A DNA stretch of 64,000 bases from Bacillus sp. FJAT-27225 (GCF_001685025.1 NZ_MAYU01000023.1:203660-267659); one strand, 5' to 3'. Shown: positions 1 to 7,749, numbered from the stretch's first letter. Program-made: numbers and translations. Notes: generated from the sequence alone by a model not told the origin.

Positions 1-591
1 CCTGCAAAAGCAGGAGGACTGCCTGTAAGTGTAAAGACAAGGCTTGGCTACACGGATATAGACGAATGGCGTGACTGGCTGACACACATTTTGAAGCAGG
101 ACATAGCCAATCTTTCCATTCATCTGCGTACAAGAGAGGAAATGAGCAAAGTAGATGCTCATTGGGAACTCATCCCGGAGATTAAGAAACTCCGAGACGA
201 AGTGGCACCCGATACACTTCTAACGATCAATGGAGATATTCCTGACCGTCAAACCGGCCTTAAGCTTGCCCAACAGTATGGTGTTGATGGGGTTATGATT
301 GGCCGTGGGATTTTTCATAATCCGTTCGCCTTTGAAAAAGAACCGAAAGATCATAGCAGTAAGGAATTGCTGGATCTCTTAAGGCTGCATTTGGATCTTC
401 ATGATAAATATGCAAACTTGGAGCTGCGTTCATTCAAGGCTCTTCATCGCTTTTTTAAGATATATGTGAAAGGATTTCGAGGGGCAAGTGAGTTGAGAAA
501 TCAGTTAATGAGCACGGAATCAACAGTTGAAGTGCGTGCATTGCTCAATGATTTTGAGGCTAAGAATCCTGATGTAATGGGGGAACGGTAG
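1..591 (+). CDS. tRNA-dihydrouridine synthase, 3' part
   Basis: Flavin enzyme that reduces uridine to dihydrouridine in the tRNA D-loop. The open frame runs from base 1 without a start, so the gene is cut by the window edge; 196 residues are visible. The first residues contain the family's conserved VSVKTRLGY segment (substrate/FMN-binding part of the TIM barrel), and [13 protein letters not shown] near residues 91-103 is the typical FMN-phosphate-binding end of the barrel. The helical C-terminal domain ([20 protein letters not shown]) is complete. The catalytic Cys lies upstream of the window. It looks closest to the YfjN-type Dus of Bacillus (from memory, not searched). A strong intrinsic terminator follows. 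Confidence 0.93.
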   Translation, partial: PAKAGGLPVSVKTRLGYTDIDEWRDWLTHILKQDIANLSIHLRTREEMSKVDAHWELIPEIKKLRDEVAPDTLLTINGDIPDRQTGLKLAQQYGVDGVMIGRGIFHNPFAFEKEPKDHSSKELLDLLRLHLDLHDKYANLELRSFKALHRFFKIYVKGFRGASELRNQLMSTESTVEVRALLNDFEAKNPDVMGER

Positions 592-658
592 AAGTAGCCT
601 CTTTAAGATAAAACGAAGTGAGACGCTTCCCGAAAAAGACGGGGTTTATATAAGCTGT

Positions 659-712
659 AATTGGCTGGTGTGAAGGCGGTATTGAACCGATTCATCCCAG
701 CCAATTTTTTCT
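659..712 (+). terminator. Intrinsic terminator of the dus gene
   Basis: Long imperfect stem: AATTGGCTGG at 659-668 pairs with CCAGCCAATT at 697-706, with further pairing inside, followed by a run of six T. Confidence 0.85.
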
Positions 713-989
713 TAAATCGTATAAGATTGTTCATATAATTGTAAAAAATCAAAGGTACATGCTGAATATTGGAAAAATGAATATGATATAATTTTCAAGG
801 AAGGAGGCAAAATATACCATAAACAAATGTCCAGCAAATCCAGCTCCCTCTTAAAACTGCACTTCCCCCTTTATATTCATCATCTAGCCCGCTATCATTT
901 CAAAAAAACTTCACAAGCAAAATCACAAAGCTGAAATTTAATAATTGAATTGTTGTCTTTACACACCCATTTAGAAAAGGAGTGTTTTT
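713..989. other. Intergenic region, no gene supported
   Basis: AT-rich spacer. A TATAAT-like box (787-792) sits directly before an AAGGAGG sequence (801-807), but no start codon lies at the right distance; this may be a relic. The 17-mer at 774-790 (AAAATGAATATGATATA) recurs exactly at 1809-1825, in front of the next module, so it may be a shared promoter element. AAAGGAG at 976-982 is the ribosome binding site of the next gene. Confidence 0.4.
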
Positions 990-1382
990 ATGCATGCTGT
1001 GCTGAGGAAGATTTCAAGAAATATTACTGTTTGTTATGGAGAGATTTTTCCGGACGACGAAAATAGTTATTTGCATTTTGCCTATAACGGAAAGTTGTTT
1101 CTAATAGCAGATTCTTATTGCCTGAACCCCGATTGCACATGCCGGGAAGCTGTGCTGAATTTCGTCCAGGTTTATCCAAGACGATCAGAAAAGGAAACTG
1201 ACAGTTTTATGGTCAGAACTAAACTAAATGGCAGGGGATACAAAATCCACGAGCGGAACAGATTCTCTAAATTCGAAATCAAGGCCATCATGGTGGATTA
1301 TACAGATGATGGGACCTTGTTATCCTTATTGAATGCACGATATAAGGAAATGAAGGAGAAAGTAAATGAGATTCTGGGTTGA
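990..1382 (+). CDS. Hypothetical protein with CxC motif (130 aa)
   Basis: I do not recognise a named family. AAAGGAG lies 7 bases before the ATG, so the start is good. The protein is soluble, with no signal peptide or membrane segment. Its most distinctive part is YCLNPDCTCREAVLNF (about residues 43-58), a Cys-x5-Cys-x-Cys arrangement that could bind zinc and is reminiscent of SEC-C-like metal motifs (resemblance only). The C-terminus is charged and helical. The gene stands alone between two terminators, downstream of dus. Function unknown. Confidence 0.75.
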   Translation: MHAVLRKISRNITVCYGEIFPDDENSYLHFAYNGKLFLIADSYCLNPDCTCREAVLNFVQVYPRRSEKETDSFMVRTKLNGRGYKIHERNRFSKFEIKAIMVDYTDDGTLLSLLNARYKEMKEKVNEILG

Positions 1383-1415
1383 GTGTACGAGTGAATAGAA
1401 TGAAGGAAACAAGGT

Positions 1416-1448
1416 GGTTACCGTATAGCCATCGTTGATACGGTAACA
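1416..1448 (+). other. Inverted repeat after the 130-aa gene
   Basis: GTTACCGTAT and ATACGGTAAC form a perfect 10-bp stem with an 11-base loop. There is no T-run directly after it, so it is not a terminator by itself. It may protect the mRNA 3' end. The preceding AAGGTGGTTACCG resembles a T-box core, but there is no aminoacyl or amino-acid gene downstream. Confidence 0.4.
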
Positions 1449-1479
1449 GAATAGTCAACTGAACATAAAGACTCAATTA

Positions 1480-1515
1480 AATGCATTCATGTTTAAATCC
1501 TGAATGCATTTTTTA
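1480..1515 (+). terminator. Intrinsic terminator
   Basis: AATGCATTCA (1480-1489) and TGAATGCATT (1501-1510) form a perfect 10-bp stem followed by TTTTTTATT. It ends transcription of the 130-aa gene. Confidence 0.85.
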
Positions 1516-1587
1516 TTGAAAGTTTTTGCAGCTTATCCAGGTAGCTTTCGACAGCCCCAAAAACCAGTCCCCTCGGGGCTTCAGTCC

Positions 1588-1624
1588 AATTTAATCAAAC
1601 GTTTGATTAACAAAAATCCGACAA
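1588..1624. repeat. 37-bp element with perfect 20-bp palindrome, copy 1
   Basis: TTAATCAAACGTTTGATTAA at 1591-1610 is a perfect palindrome. The surrounding 37 bases match the reverse complement of 50084-50120 at 36 of 37 positions. The form suits a dimeric repressor such as a TetR-family protein (inference). A TTGATT inside it could serve as a -35 box with a weak -10 about 17 bases on. What follows is only a 19-codon reading frame (1648-1707, AGGGGAG ahead of ATG), perhaps the remnant of a regulated gene. Confidence 0.6.
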
Positions 1625-1788
1625 GATATGAGGGGAGTGATGGGTGTATGAATGACGTCAATGTACTTGGTACCACTGTCACTCTGGTTTTTATTGATAG
1701 AGCCTGAAGGGGTTACCAGCGGGTTGGGGCTTTTGTAGGGTTTTATTTAAAATGTAGAAACACCCCATCGATATAGGTTGAAACTAGC

Positions 1789-1805
1789 CTTTAAGGGACC
1801 AAAAT
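1789..1805. repeat. 17-bp direct repeat, left copy
   Basis: CTTTAAGGGACCAAAAT is identical to 4843-4859. The right copy is the left arm of a full intrinsic terminator; the left copy has no partner arm. The two copies bracket the three-gene 2029-4653 module. Confidence 0.6.
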
Positions 1806-1827
1806 ATTAAAATGAATATGATATAGT

Positions 1828-1901
1828 ATAAATAATCTGATTGTCTATGACCTTTGTCACAGATATGTTCCTTTATGTAGGAATTTCAGATTATTTTTTT
1901 T
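1828..1901 (+). ncRNA. Compact three-way-junction RNA ending in a terminator
   Basis: Seen directly: outer stem AATAATCTGA (1831-1840) with TCAGATTATT (1886-1895), perfect 10 bp; arm two TCTATGAC (1844-1851) with GTCACAGA (1856-1863), one mismatch, CTTT loop; arm three TTCCT (1868-1872) with AGGAA (1879-1883). The outer stem runs into eight T (1894-1901), so it is itself an intrinsic terminator. A promoter-like AT box (ATATGATATAGTATAAAT, about 1817-1830) lies immediately upstream. The product would be a ~70-nt RNA, or a leader that attenuates the gene starting at 2029. I know no family that matches it. Confidence 0.45.
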
Positions 1902-2028
1902 GTACAGCTATTCTTATATAATTGAAATGATTATGGAAAGTTTTTCTAGATGCTCTCTATGACAAATTGACTATACTTAATTTTTTTCAAATGAGTAGAC
2001 TATAACGCTTAAAAAGGAAGTGAGACCC

Positions 2029-3303
2029 TTGTCGTCAAAAATTGCGTTTAATGCTAATGCGGTGAATAGTTCCATAGGAGATTTGAATCACAGCCTGGCA
2101 AAATTGAACAGTGTCCAAGCGAGTATTGCCACTTTGAGGGGCAGCATCGATCCGAGGATTCTTTATCGGGGAGGAATTGGTTCCAGGCTTGCAGGGGTAA
2201 GCCGGGAATTGAATGGTGTAGAGGATAGGGTGAATCGGCTTAAAACGTTTACTTCTTCATCAGTTGAAAAATACTCAAGTGCTGAGGCACAGATCAAAAG
2301 GCAAGCTCATGAACTTATGTCTGAGAATAATTTGCTAAAACAGGCTTTAGATTCGCGGACGGCTAGTGATTTATATGAATTCTATAATAATACGGTTGGC
2401 CGTTTACAGGATTTGCTGCACGGCTTGCAGTATTCCGCCGGGGCTGGCATTATGCATCTGCTTGGGTTCAAATATGCAGAGATAGGTGGGATTTTTCGCC
2501 AGTTTGACCTTGCCGACGAGGCTAAGTTTGGAAAATATAAACTTCCATTTGGCAAATACATTAAAGGTGTCGAGAATTCGAAGGCGCATTTTTTGTCAAA
2601 ATTAATGGTGGATCCCATTGGAGCGCTAAAGTATAAAGACAAAGCCTTATCAGAGTTTTTATATAAGAGGTTTGCAAACTTCTTCCCTAGTGACATTGTT
2701 AACCTTAGTAATAATGTAGCGGTGTTAAAAGAGGCTATAAAACGAGATGGGACGTCATTTAAAAATGGGCTTTCAGTAGTGAAAGACCATGCCGGTAAAA
2801 TTGTGGGGTCAGGACTGAAGGTGGTTAAATCTAATGCCATATTGGCAGGTGTGATTACTGCTGGAACTGAGGCAGTCGGTGCCAGCATTAAAATAACCGA
2901 AAACTATTCCATGTACGGTGGAGATGTTGAAAAGTTGAAGGTGGAAAATGCAAAGGTCGTCGGTGAAGCAGCCTGGAAAACAGTGGTTGTATCGGGCATA
3001 TCCGTAGGAGGAGCTGTAATTGGAGGCACTATAGGATCCCTCGGTGGGCCAGTAGGAACGGTAATCGGTGCAACCGTTGGGGGCATGGTTGGCAGTTGGG
3101 CCGGAGATATTATTGCCGGAAAAACATCGGGTTGGGCACAGGATGTGGCTGTTCATTTTAAAGATGGAATTCATTCAATGACAGAAGGCGTCCGGACAGA
3201 GATGGCGAAAGTAACGAACGGGTTTAATAATGTCAAGAACTTTGCGGAAGGTTTATTGAGTGATAGCAAAAAAATCTTGGGCTCACTTTCCTTTGGCAAT
3301 TAA
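2029..3303 (+). CDS. Putative type VII secretion effector-like protein (YfjB-like)
   Basis: I choose the TTG at 2029 because AAGGAAG lies 8 bases upstream; a GTG at 2020 is the longer alternative. The product is 424 aa. Residues 1 to about 110 are helical and Ser/Asn-rich, resembling the amphipathic N-terminal helices of LXG/WXG-type substrates. Residues about 310-365 form a Gly-rich hydrophobic stretch (GGAVIGGTIGSLGGP...VGGMVGSWAGDIIAG), a glycine-zipper pattern seen in pore-forming and toxin proteins. There is no signal peptide. Gene order (this gene, a ~265-aa partner, a DUF5381 membrane protein) resembles B. subtilis yfjB-yfjC-yfjD as I remember it. No small WXG100 partner is next to it. 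Secretion and toxicity are inference. Confidence 0.6.
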   Translation: MSSKIAFNANAVNSSIGDLNHSLAKLNSVQASIATLRGSIDPRILYRGGIGSRLAGVSRELNGVEDRVNRLKTFTSSSVEKYSSAEAQIKRQAHELMSENNLLKQALDSRTASDLYEFYNNTVGRLQDLLHGLQYSAGAGIMHLLGFKYAEIGGIFRQFDLADEAKFGKYKLPFGKYIKGVENSKAHFLSKLMVDPIGALKYKDKALSEFLYKRFANFFPSDIVNLSNNVAVLKEAIKRDGTSFKNGLSVVKDHAGKIVGSGLKVVKSNAILAGVITAGTEAVGASIKITENYSMYGGDVEKLKVENAKVVGEAAWKTVVVSGISVGGAVIGGTIGSLGGPVGTVIGATVGGMVGSWAGDIIAGKTSGWAQDVAVHFKDGIHSMTEGVRTEMAKVTNGFNNVKNFAEGLLSDSKKILGSLSFGN

Positions 3304-3335
3304 AAGGGATTGAAATTCACTAAAAGGAGTAAAAT

Positions 3336-4133
3336 ATGGAACCAATTTCACTTTCAATCGAAGAATTAATTTATTGTTTTTATAGTGAAGGATATTTCGA
3401 ACAAGGAAATGCCCTTAAGCAAGTATATTTTGGAGACCTTGAAGATGAAAAAATGGATTTGCTGCTGCAAATCACATGCCGATCCCTATTGGCTAAAAAA
3501 CTAGTAAGTTATGAAAATCACAAGTTTACTTTATCAGAGGACCTAGTAAGTGTAATTTCTACATTGAATTATTCAGAACAAACCATTAAAGCTTCCCGTC
3601 ATGCTGATGGTGGGAAAGGGGAGGAACAACTATCCTTTCACATTGGTGAAAAGGGTATTATTAAACATGCTTTGATGTTTGATGAAATGGTACATGAATT
3701 TTCTTTTGTCACATTGGAGGATGTTAGTGAGGCAATAAGTGAGTATTATCGAATAGAAAATAGTTCGGAGAATAATCATGATGCCTTTCAATTAACACAG
3801 AATGAGTTTGAACAATTGCTCTTAGCGTTAACCGATAATAGAAGTAAGTTTGAAATGCCGCTGCTCAAAGGAGAGAAGAAACAGTTTAATGACGTATTGG
3901 AAAAGACAAATGGTTTATTAAATACATTGCTGTTTCTGAAGTTTAATGAAAACAAAGAGCCTTATGCAACAAATATTGTCATGTTTACAAATAGTAATCA
4001 TAATAATTGGATGATCGAAAAAAAGGATGACATATTTCAAGTTCAACTGGGCAGTGCAAGAAGTGTTGATCTCCTCATACAAGGAAACATAACTGCTTTC
4101 AAGGGAAAAGAGGAGGAACTCACACATGGATAA
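3336..4133 (+). CDS. Partner protein of the yfj-like module (265 aa)
   Basis: Starts 32 bases after the effector-like gene, with AAAGGAG before the ATG, and overlaps the next gene by 8 bases, so the three are co-transcribed. It is a soluble acidic protein with no signal or membrane segment. The N-terminal SIEELIYCFYSEGYFEQGNALKQ block and the C-terminal beta-rich half are compatible with an export chaperone or immunity-type partner of the upstream product. By position and size it corresponds to B. subtilis YfjC. No catalytic motif is visible. The role as chaperone or immunity protein is inference from context. Confidence 0.65.
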   Translation: MEPISLSIEELIYCFYSEGYFEQGNALKQVYFGDLEDEKMDLLLQITCRSLLAKKLVSYENHKFTLSEDLVSVISTLNYSEQTIKASRHADGGKGEEQLSFHIGEKGIIKHALMFDEMVHEFSFVTLEDVSEAISEYYRIENSSENNHDAFQLTQNEFEQLLLALTDNRSKFEMPLLKGEKKQFNDVLEKTNGLLNTLLFLKFNENKEPYATNIVMFTNSNHNNWMIEKKDDIFQVQLGSARSVDLLIQGNITAFKGKEEELTHG

Positions 4134-4653
4134 TAATATTAGGATAACCGATGATAAAGTCGAAGTGGTCTACCTGCCATTCTGGGCAGGGTGTATGGTA
4201 ACTGGTACCGGGATCATGACCATTGGCGGACTATTCACCCTGTTTTACATAGCGCCGAACTCTGGTATTGTAAGAGCCTTCTTGGCGGTCATTATCGGTA
4301 TTGTTGGTACACTGTTTTTCGGCGGGATTTTATTAAGGGTTATATCTCTCTTGCTTAGTGGAAGGGCAGTATATACTGTTGAAGATGGGAAACTGAAAGG
4401 CCGGAAAAAAGCCATCCCGATTAGGGAAATTAAAGATATTTATTGGGGCGGGGCTGCTTCTGTAAAATATATCATGGTCAAGACTTTAAATAATAAAAAA
4501 GTTAAACTTTCGACATATAACCTCGTGTCCGAAGAACCTGTCAATCATGTCATAGAAACGTATGTCCTTCCCTATGCAAATACGGAGTTAAAAACCAATT
4601 GGGAAAAAAGGAGACAACGGGACAACGCTGACACTATGAGCATATCAAAATGA
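4126..4653 (+). CDS. DUF5381-type membrane protein
   Basis: Two hydrophobic segments (about residues 22-43 and 49-74) form a helical hairpin near the N-terminus, preceded by a PFWAGC motif. The rest is a cytoplasmic PH-like beta domain (YTVEDGKLKGRKKAIPIREIKDIYWG). This layout is that of the DUF5381 family (B. subtilis YfjD/E/F; from memory). The ATG overlaps the preceding gene, with AGAGGAGG upstream. As the membrane component of the module it may provide anchoring or immunity (inference). A degraded second copy of the same family lies downstream at about 4895-5042. Confidence 0.7.
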   Translation: MDNNIRITDDKVEVVYLPFWAGCMVTGTGIMTIGGLFTLFYIAPNSGIVRAFLAVIIGIVGTLFFGGILLRVISLLLSGRAVYTVEDGKLKGRKKAIPIREIKDIYWGGAASVKYIMVKTLNNKKVKLSTYNLVSEEPVNHVIETYVLPYANTELKTNWEKRRQRDNADTMSISK

Positions 4654-4842
4654 CAAGATTTCATTTATAGGACCAGTGGCTATGCAGAGATTGAAAAATT
4701 GTTTATCCACTGGGGCTCAGGCAGCTTATCTTACATAAATCAAGGTGGTTTATCAGAATTTATTTTGATCTCATAACACGCCGTTGTGTTGCCGTGCACT
4801 TCACAGATGTGAAGGTGGTCGAACTGTTAGTTTGAAATAATT

Positions 4843-4879
4843 CTTTAAGGGACCAAAATGGAATTGGTCCCTTTTGTAC
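4843..4879 (+). terminator. Terminator of the yfj-like module, with 17-bp repeat
   Basis: AAGGGACCA (4847-4855) pairs with TGGTCCCTT (4865-4873), followed by a T-run. Its left arm is the right copy of the 17-bp repeat also found at 1789-1805. Confidence 0.85.
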
Positions 4880-4894
4880 TAAATTGAAGAAGGA

Positions 4895-5042
4895 GCTATA
4901 GACCACTTCAAAGTTGTCATAGTGATCCTAATGTATTTTCCACCCCGCCATTTTGGGCAGGGTGTACGCTGTTTGGTAAAATTACACCTGATAAGTTGAA
5001 GGTTTTGAATTACACGATAAAGAAAACCCTACGGATAACGTA
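4895..5042 (+). pseudogene. Remnant of a second DUF5381 gene
   Basis: The frame through 4946-5042 reads PPFWAGCTLFGKI..., repeating the PFWAGC motif of the intact DUF5381 gene. The DNA at 4946-4970 is nearly identical to that gene's 5' part (CCATTCTGGGCAGGGTGTA against CCATTTTGGGCAGGGTGTA). The upstream KVV-VI reading matches only after a frameshift, and the frame ends at a TAG at 5040-5042. No intact start or ribosome binding site remains. Several DUF5381 paralogues in a row are usual in this locus type, so this is probably a decayed extra copy. Confidence 0.55.
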
Positions 5043-5047
5043 GGGTT
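5017..5047 (-). terminator. Intrinsic terminator of the DeoR/M24 operon
   Basis: AACCCTACG (5025-5033) pairs with CGTAGGGTT (5039-5047) around a TAAC-type loop. On the minus strand the stem is followed by TTTTCTTTA. It lies 70 bases past the M24 gene. Confidence 0.75.
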
Positions 5048-5115
5048 CAGTACAGTCTTTGAATCTAGTAATATATTATGTTTCATCCTCTGTTTATGTC
5101 AATTTTCAGCCTGGA

Positions 5116-6495
5116 TTATTCAATTGCAAGTACAATTTCTGAATTCAAAAAGAATGGACGATAATAACCCAGTGTGCTTGCAAGAGGTAAGACCTCTGGT
5201 TTTAAATGAATATTCAAGTTCTCTTTAAGATAGTTCCGACGTGATTCAATTCGTTCCCATAATTCAGGATACTCTGTTTGAATTTCTTGGATAAGAACAT
5301 TATCTGCTAAAGCAATCGTACTTTCTGCTGAAACTCCGTTATGTCCTTCTTGAACCGGAATGAAGTCTACCTGAAAAATATTTCCACTTTGAACAATTGC
5401 ATCTGATCCTTTATAAAATGGTGAACTTAGCCATTCTTCATCTGCAGTCAAATGCCCAGGACATAATTCCCAACCGTACTTATCCTGCGGGTAATACTCT
5501 GCAAACCTATCGTAGAAATCGCTCCCTCTTATACCGATCATAATATTTTGGAGCCACCAGTTATAAGCTTTAAAGTAAGGAATGACAACTTCTTCAAGAT
5601 ATCCTGAATCAACACTCTCCAGTTCTTCGCGGTTGGATACAGCATAACCTGATCGACTTGATAGACCACCCTTATAACTAACTGTTAATGCAACTTTATC
5701 GCCTTTTTTAAGTTGGCGATTCGTTGGATAAAGGTTTGCTTTTATAAAGCGCTCTCCAAACGCTGAGATGGTCACTACATTTTGGTATTGGCCATCACGA
5801 GTTAACAGATTCCCTATTTCTGTTTCGCTGACCCCTTCTTCTAGCTCATTCAAAGCTGATAAGACTGCATCAGAAGCTAGTGAAGCACCATACTCATAAT
5901 GAGCAATTTCATTGGCATTATTGGTTACACGCGCACCTCTTCCTGGATGCATATAGATTTGTGTTGCATTCACTAACTTTTCCTTACCAGCCACTTCAGC
6001 TAAGGCATCAATGATGAAAGCCGGCAGATCAAAGTTCTGGTGGAAATCATTAAAGTCATTCGATAATAACTTCCATCCAACTACGCCAACTTTTTGGGAA
6101 GTATCAAAATTCACTTGGCGCAAGTAGTCTGTCAATGGACGGAAATCCCCCATCGGCTGATTCGGCAGGGAGAAGAGTGGACAATGAACCCCCTCGCTTT
6201 CCACACGGGAAAACTTCACTTTGTTGTAGTTCTCATTTCCGAGCACTAGCGTACTGCTGCCATCTTGATTCAGTATTTGTAAACCTTCCTCAAAGCGGGG
6301 GATAAATCCAGTTAAGTATTCAAAATTACTCCCATGTTCTTTATCAGCATAAACAACTAATGAGCTTAGGTTTGCTTCTTGCATCAAATTTAAAACTTTC
6401 TGTTTACGAAATTTAATTGTATGATCACTTAATAGAATTGGTTTACCTGAATGATCTAGTTCTGGGGATAATGCTTGTTTAAGTATAATATTCAA
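5116..6495 (-). CDS. M24-family peptidase-like protein, probable pseudoenzyme
   Basis: 459 aa. N-terminal creatinase-like domain (to about 170) and C-terminal pita-bread domain (about 195-440), the architecture of Xaa-Pro peptidases. The metal site looks broken. Where active enzymes carry two Asp ligands in a D-x-G...Y-x-S-D block, residues 268-287 read VALTVSYKGGLSSRSGYAVS with no Asp. The PGH(348) histidine and the last Glu (SAE391ST) are kept; the usual Glu of the EPG motif is replaced by VDF (376-378). A non-hydrolytic role, for example ligand or sugar-derivative binding, is possible. It lies 120 bases downstream of the deoR-type gene on the same strand and faces a mannose-type PTS, so the two are probably linked. 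Confidence 0.75.
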   Translation of the reverse strand: MNIILKQALSPELDHSGKPILLSDHTIKFRKQKVLNLMQEANLSSLVVYADKEHGSNFEYLTGFIPRFEEGLQILNQDGSSTLVLGNENYNKVKFSRVESEGVHCPLFSLPNQPMGDFRPLTDYLRQVNFDTSQKVGVVGWKLLSNDFNDFHQNFDLPAFIIDALAEVAGKEKLVNATQIYMHPGRGARVTNNANEIAHYEYGASLASDAVLSALNELEEGVSETEIGNLLTRDGQYQNVVTISAFGERFIKANLYPTNRQLKKGDKVALTVSYKGGLSSRSGYAVSNREELESVDSGYLEEVVIPYFKAYNWWLQNIMIGIRGSDFYDRFAEYYPQDKYGWELCPGHLTADEEWLSSPFYKGSDAIVQSGNIFQVDFIPVQEGHNGVSAESTIALADNVLIQEIQTEYPELWERIESRRNYLKENLNIHLKPEVLPLASTLGYYRPFFLNSEIVLAIE

Positions 6496-6615
6496 CTTTT
6501 AATAACTCCTCCTCTAAATTAATGGCGGTTGTAAAATAAAAAAGTGTTGGAGTAGATTGTGGATATGTTACTGGCAGTTGTTTGCGTTTCTTCCCGCGTT
6601 AATAATCGTGAGTTT

Positions 6616-7386
6616 TCATTCGTCTTCATTAACTGCAACAATTTGGGTAATTTCTTTTATATCTTGATATGTCTTTTTCTCTATTTTGTTATCAGTAACG
6701 ATAAAATCAAAATCACACACTTCTCCGATTTTATAAAGAAATCTCTTTCCAAATTTACTGCTATCTGTTACAAGAATTTTGCATTTTGATTGCTTCATAA
6801 CAGCTCTTTTTGTGAAGGCATCATCTTTATCAAAAAGAGTGACTCCAGAGGTAACACTAATTCCTTCGGCTCCTATTAAACAATAATCAAAATTAAAGTT
6901 GGAAATATATTCACTCGTTTGGATGCCTAAAAAACCTTTAGAAAGCTCTCGATATTTTCCGGGAACTGAATGCAAATTTATTTCATTATATTTTGAGAGT
7001 GAATTCATAACTAACAATGAGTTTGTAAAGAATGTACAATTGTTTTTTTGAAATATTTCTTTTGCTACTGCGAGGGTGGTTGTTCCGGTTTCAATAAAAA
7101 TCGAACTTCCAGGTGCAATAATAGTATTGCAATATTTGCCAATCGATTTTTTTTCATTAATATTTACTAATTCTTTTACAGACATTGGATTTTCCACATT
7201 ACTATCTTCCTTATATGTTGCACCTCCATAAATTAGATTGATTTCCCCCCTTTTTGCTAACTCATTTAAATCTCTACTAATAGTCATTGTTGATATCCCG
7301 AATTTTTCAGCAAGCTCTTTAGAACTTACTTCACCATTTACTTTTATCATTTCTAATATTAATTTTTGTCTTTTAGTCTGCTTCAA
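6616..7386 (-). CDS. DeoR-family transcriptional regulator
   Basis: 256 aa from a TTG at 7386. GGAGG sits 8 bases before this codon, whereas the longer TTG at 7401 has no ribosome binding site. The N-terminal winged helix (QKLILEMIKVNGEVSSKELA, then STMTISRDLNELAKRG) is the standard DeoR HTH; the rest is the sugar-phosphate isomerase-like sensor domain with GSSIFIETGTTT and the late SSKFGKR loop. Such proteins repress sugar-use genes and release DNA on binding a phosphorylated sugar. It is divergent from DUF956 and the PTS operon, so it most likely controls both sides of the 7387-7749 gap (inference). Confidence 0.9.
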   Translation of the reverse strand: MKQTKRQKLILEMIKVNGEVSSKELAEKFGISTMTISRDLNELAKRGEINLIYGGATYKEDSNVENPMSVKELVNINEKKSIGKYCNTIIAPGSSIFIETGTTTLAVAKEIFQKNNCTFFTNSLLVMNSLSKYNEINLHSVPGKYRELSKGFLGIQTSEYISNFNFDYCLIGAEGISVTSGVTLFDKDDAFTKRAVMKQSKCKILVTDSSKFGKRFLYKIGEVCDFDFIVTDNKIEKKTYQDIKEITQIVAVNEDE

Positions 7387-7531
7387 TCTTAAGACCTCCA
7401 AGTTAACCTTGTATATTTTTACTAAAAAATACCAGATTTACTTATATCACTCAACAATCAATCCGAAGAATTACTATAAATTTAAACAAAGTTAAAATGA
7501 AGTAAATATTCAGTATAAACGTCCTAACACC

Positions 7532-7576
7532 ACAAACGATAACATTTATTCAAAATAATCACAACAAAAGATAACA
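7532..7576. promoter_or_regulatory. Candidate DeoR-type operator direct repeats
   Basis: ACAAACGATAACA (7532-7544) and ACAAAAGATAACA (7564-7576) match at 12 of 13 positions and are spaced 32 bp apart, three DNA turns. They lie between the regulator gene and the operon it faces. Assignment to the DeoR protein is inference. Confidence 0.4.
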
Positions 7577-7626
7577 CTAGAGACGAGAAATGTTTACTTG
7601 TGTTGTTTTTTTAGTTATACTTTAGA

Positions 7627-7640
7627 TGTAAACAGTTACA
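7627..7640. promoter_or_regulatory. Candidate cre box
   Basis: TGTAAACAGTTACA has symmetric TGTAA/TTACA arms and differs from a cre consensus mainly at the central CG. It lies just after a TATACT -10-like box (7616-7621), a position suited to CcpA repression. Confidence 0.4.
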
Positions 7641-7749
7641 TTATTAAAAGGAGGAGGAAAAAATTTCTTACCCTCGCTAAAGTATTTTTTGTTTCAACTG
7701 ATAAAACACCATATAGTTACTGATTTAAAAAAGAAATGGAGTAGGTCGA

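Noticed and set aside
827-940. Short frame beginning MSSKSSSLL
   Set aside because: The AAGGAGG upstream is about 20 bases from the ATG, and the composition is not protein-like.
1400-1448. T-box leader (AAGGTGGTTACCG)
   Set aside because: No specifier stem is seen and no aminoacyl-tRNA synthetase or amino-acid gene follows; only a local hairpin remains.
1504-1707. 67-codon reading frame
   Set aside because: Starts inside a terminator, crosses the 20-bp palindrome and has no ribosome binding site; only the last 19 codons could be a relic.
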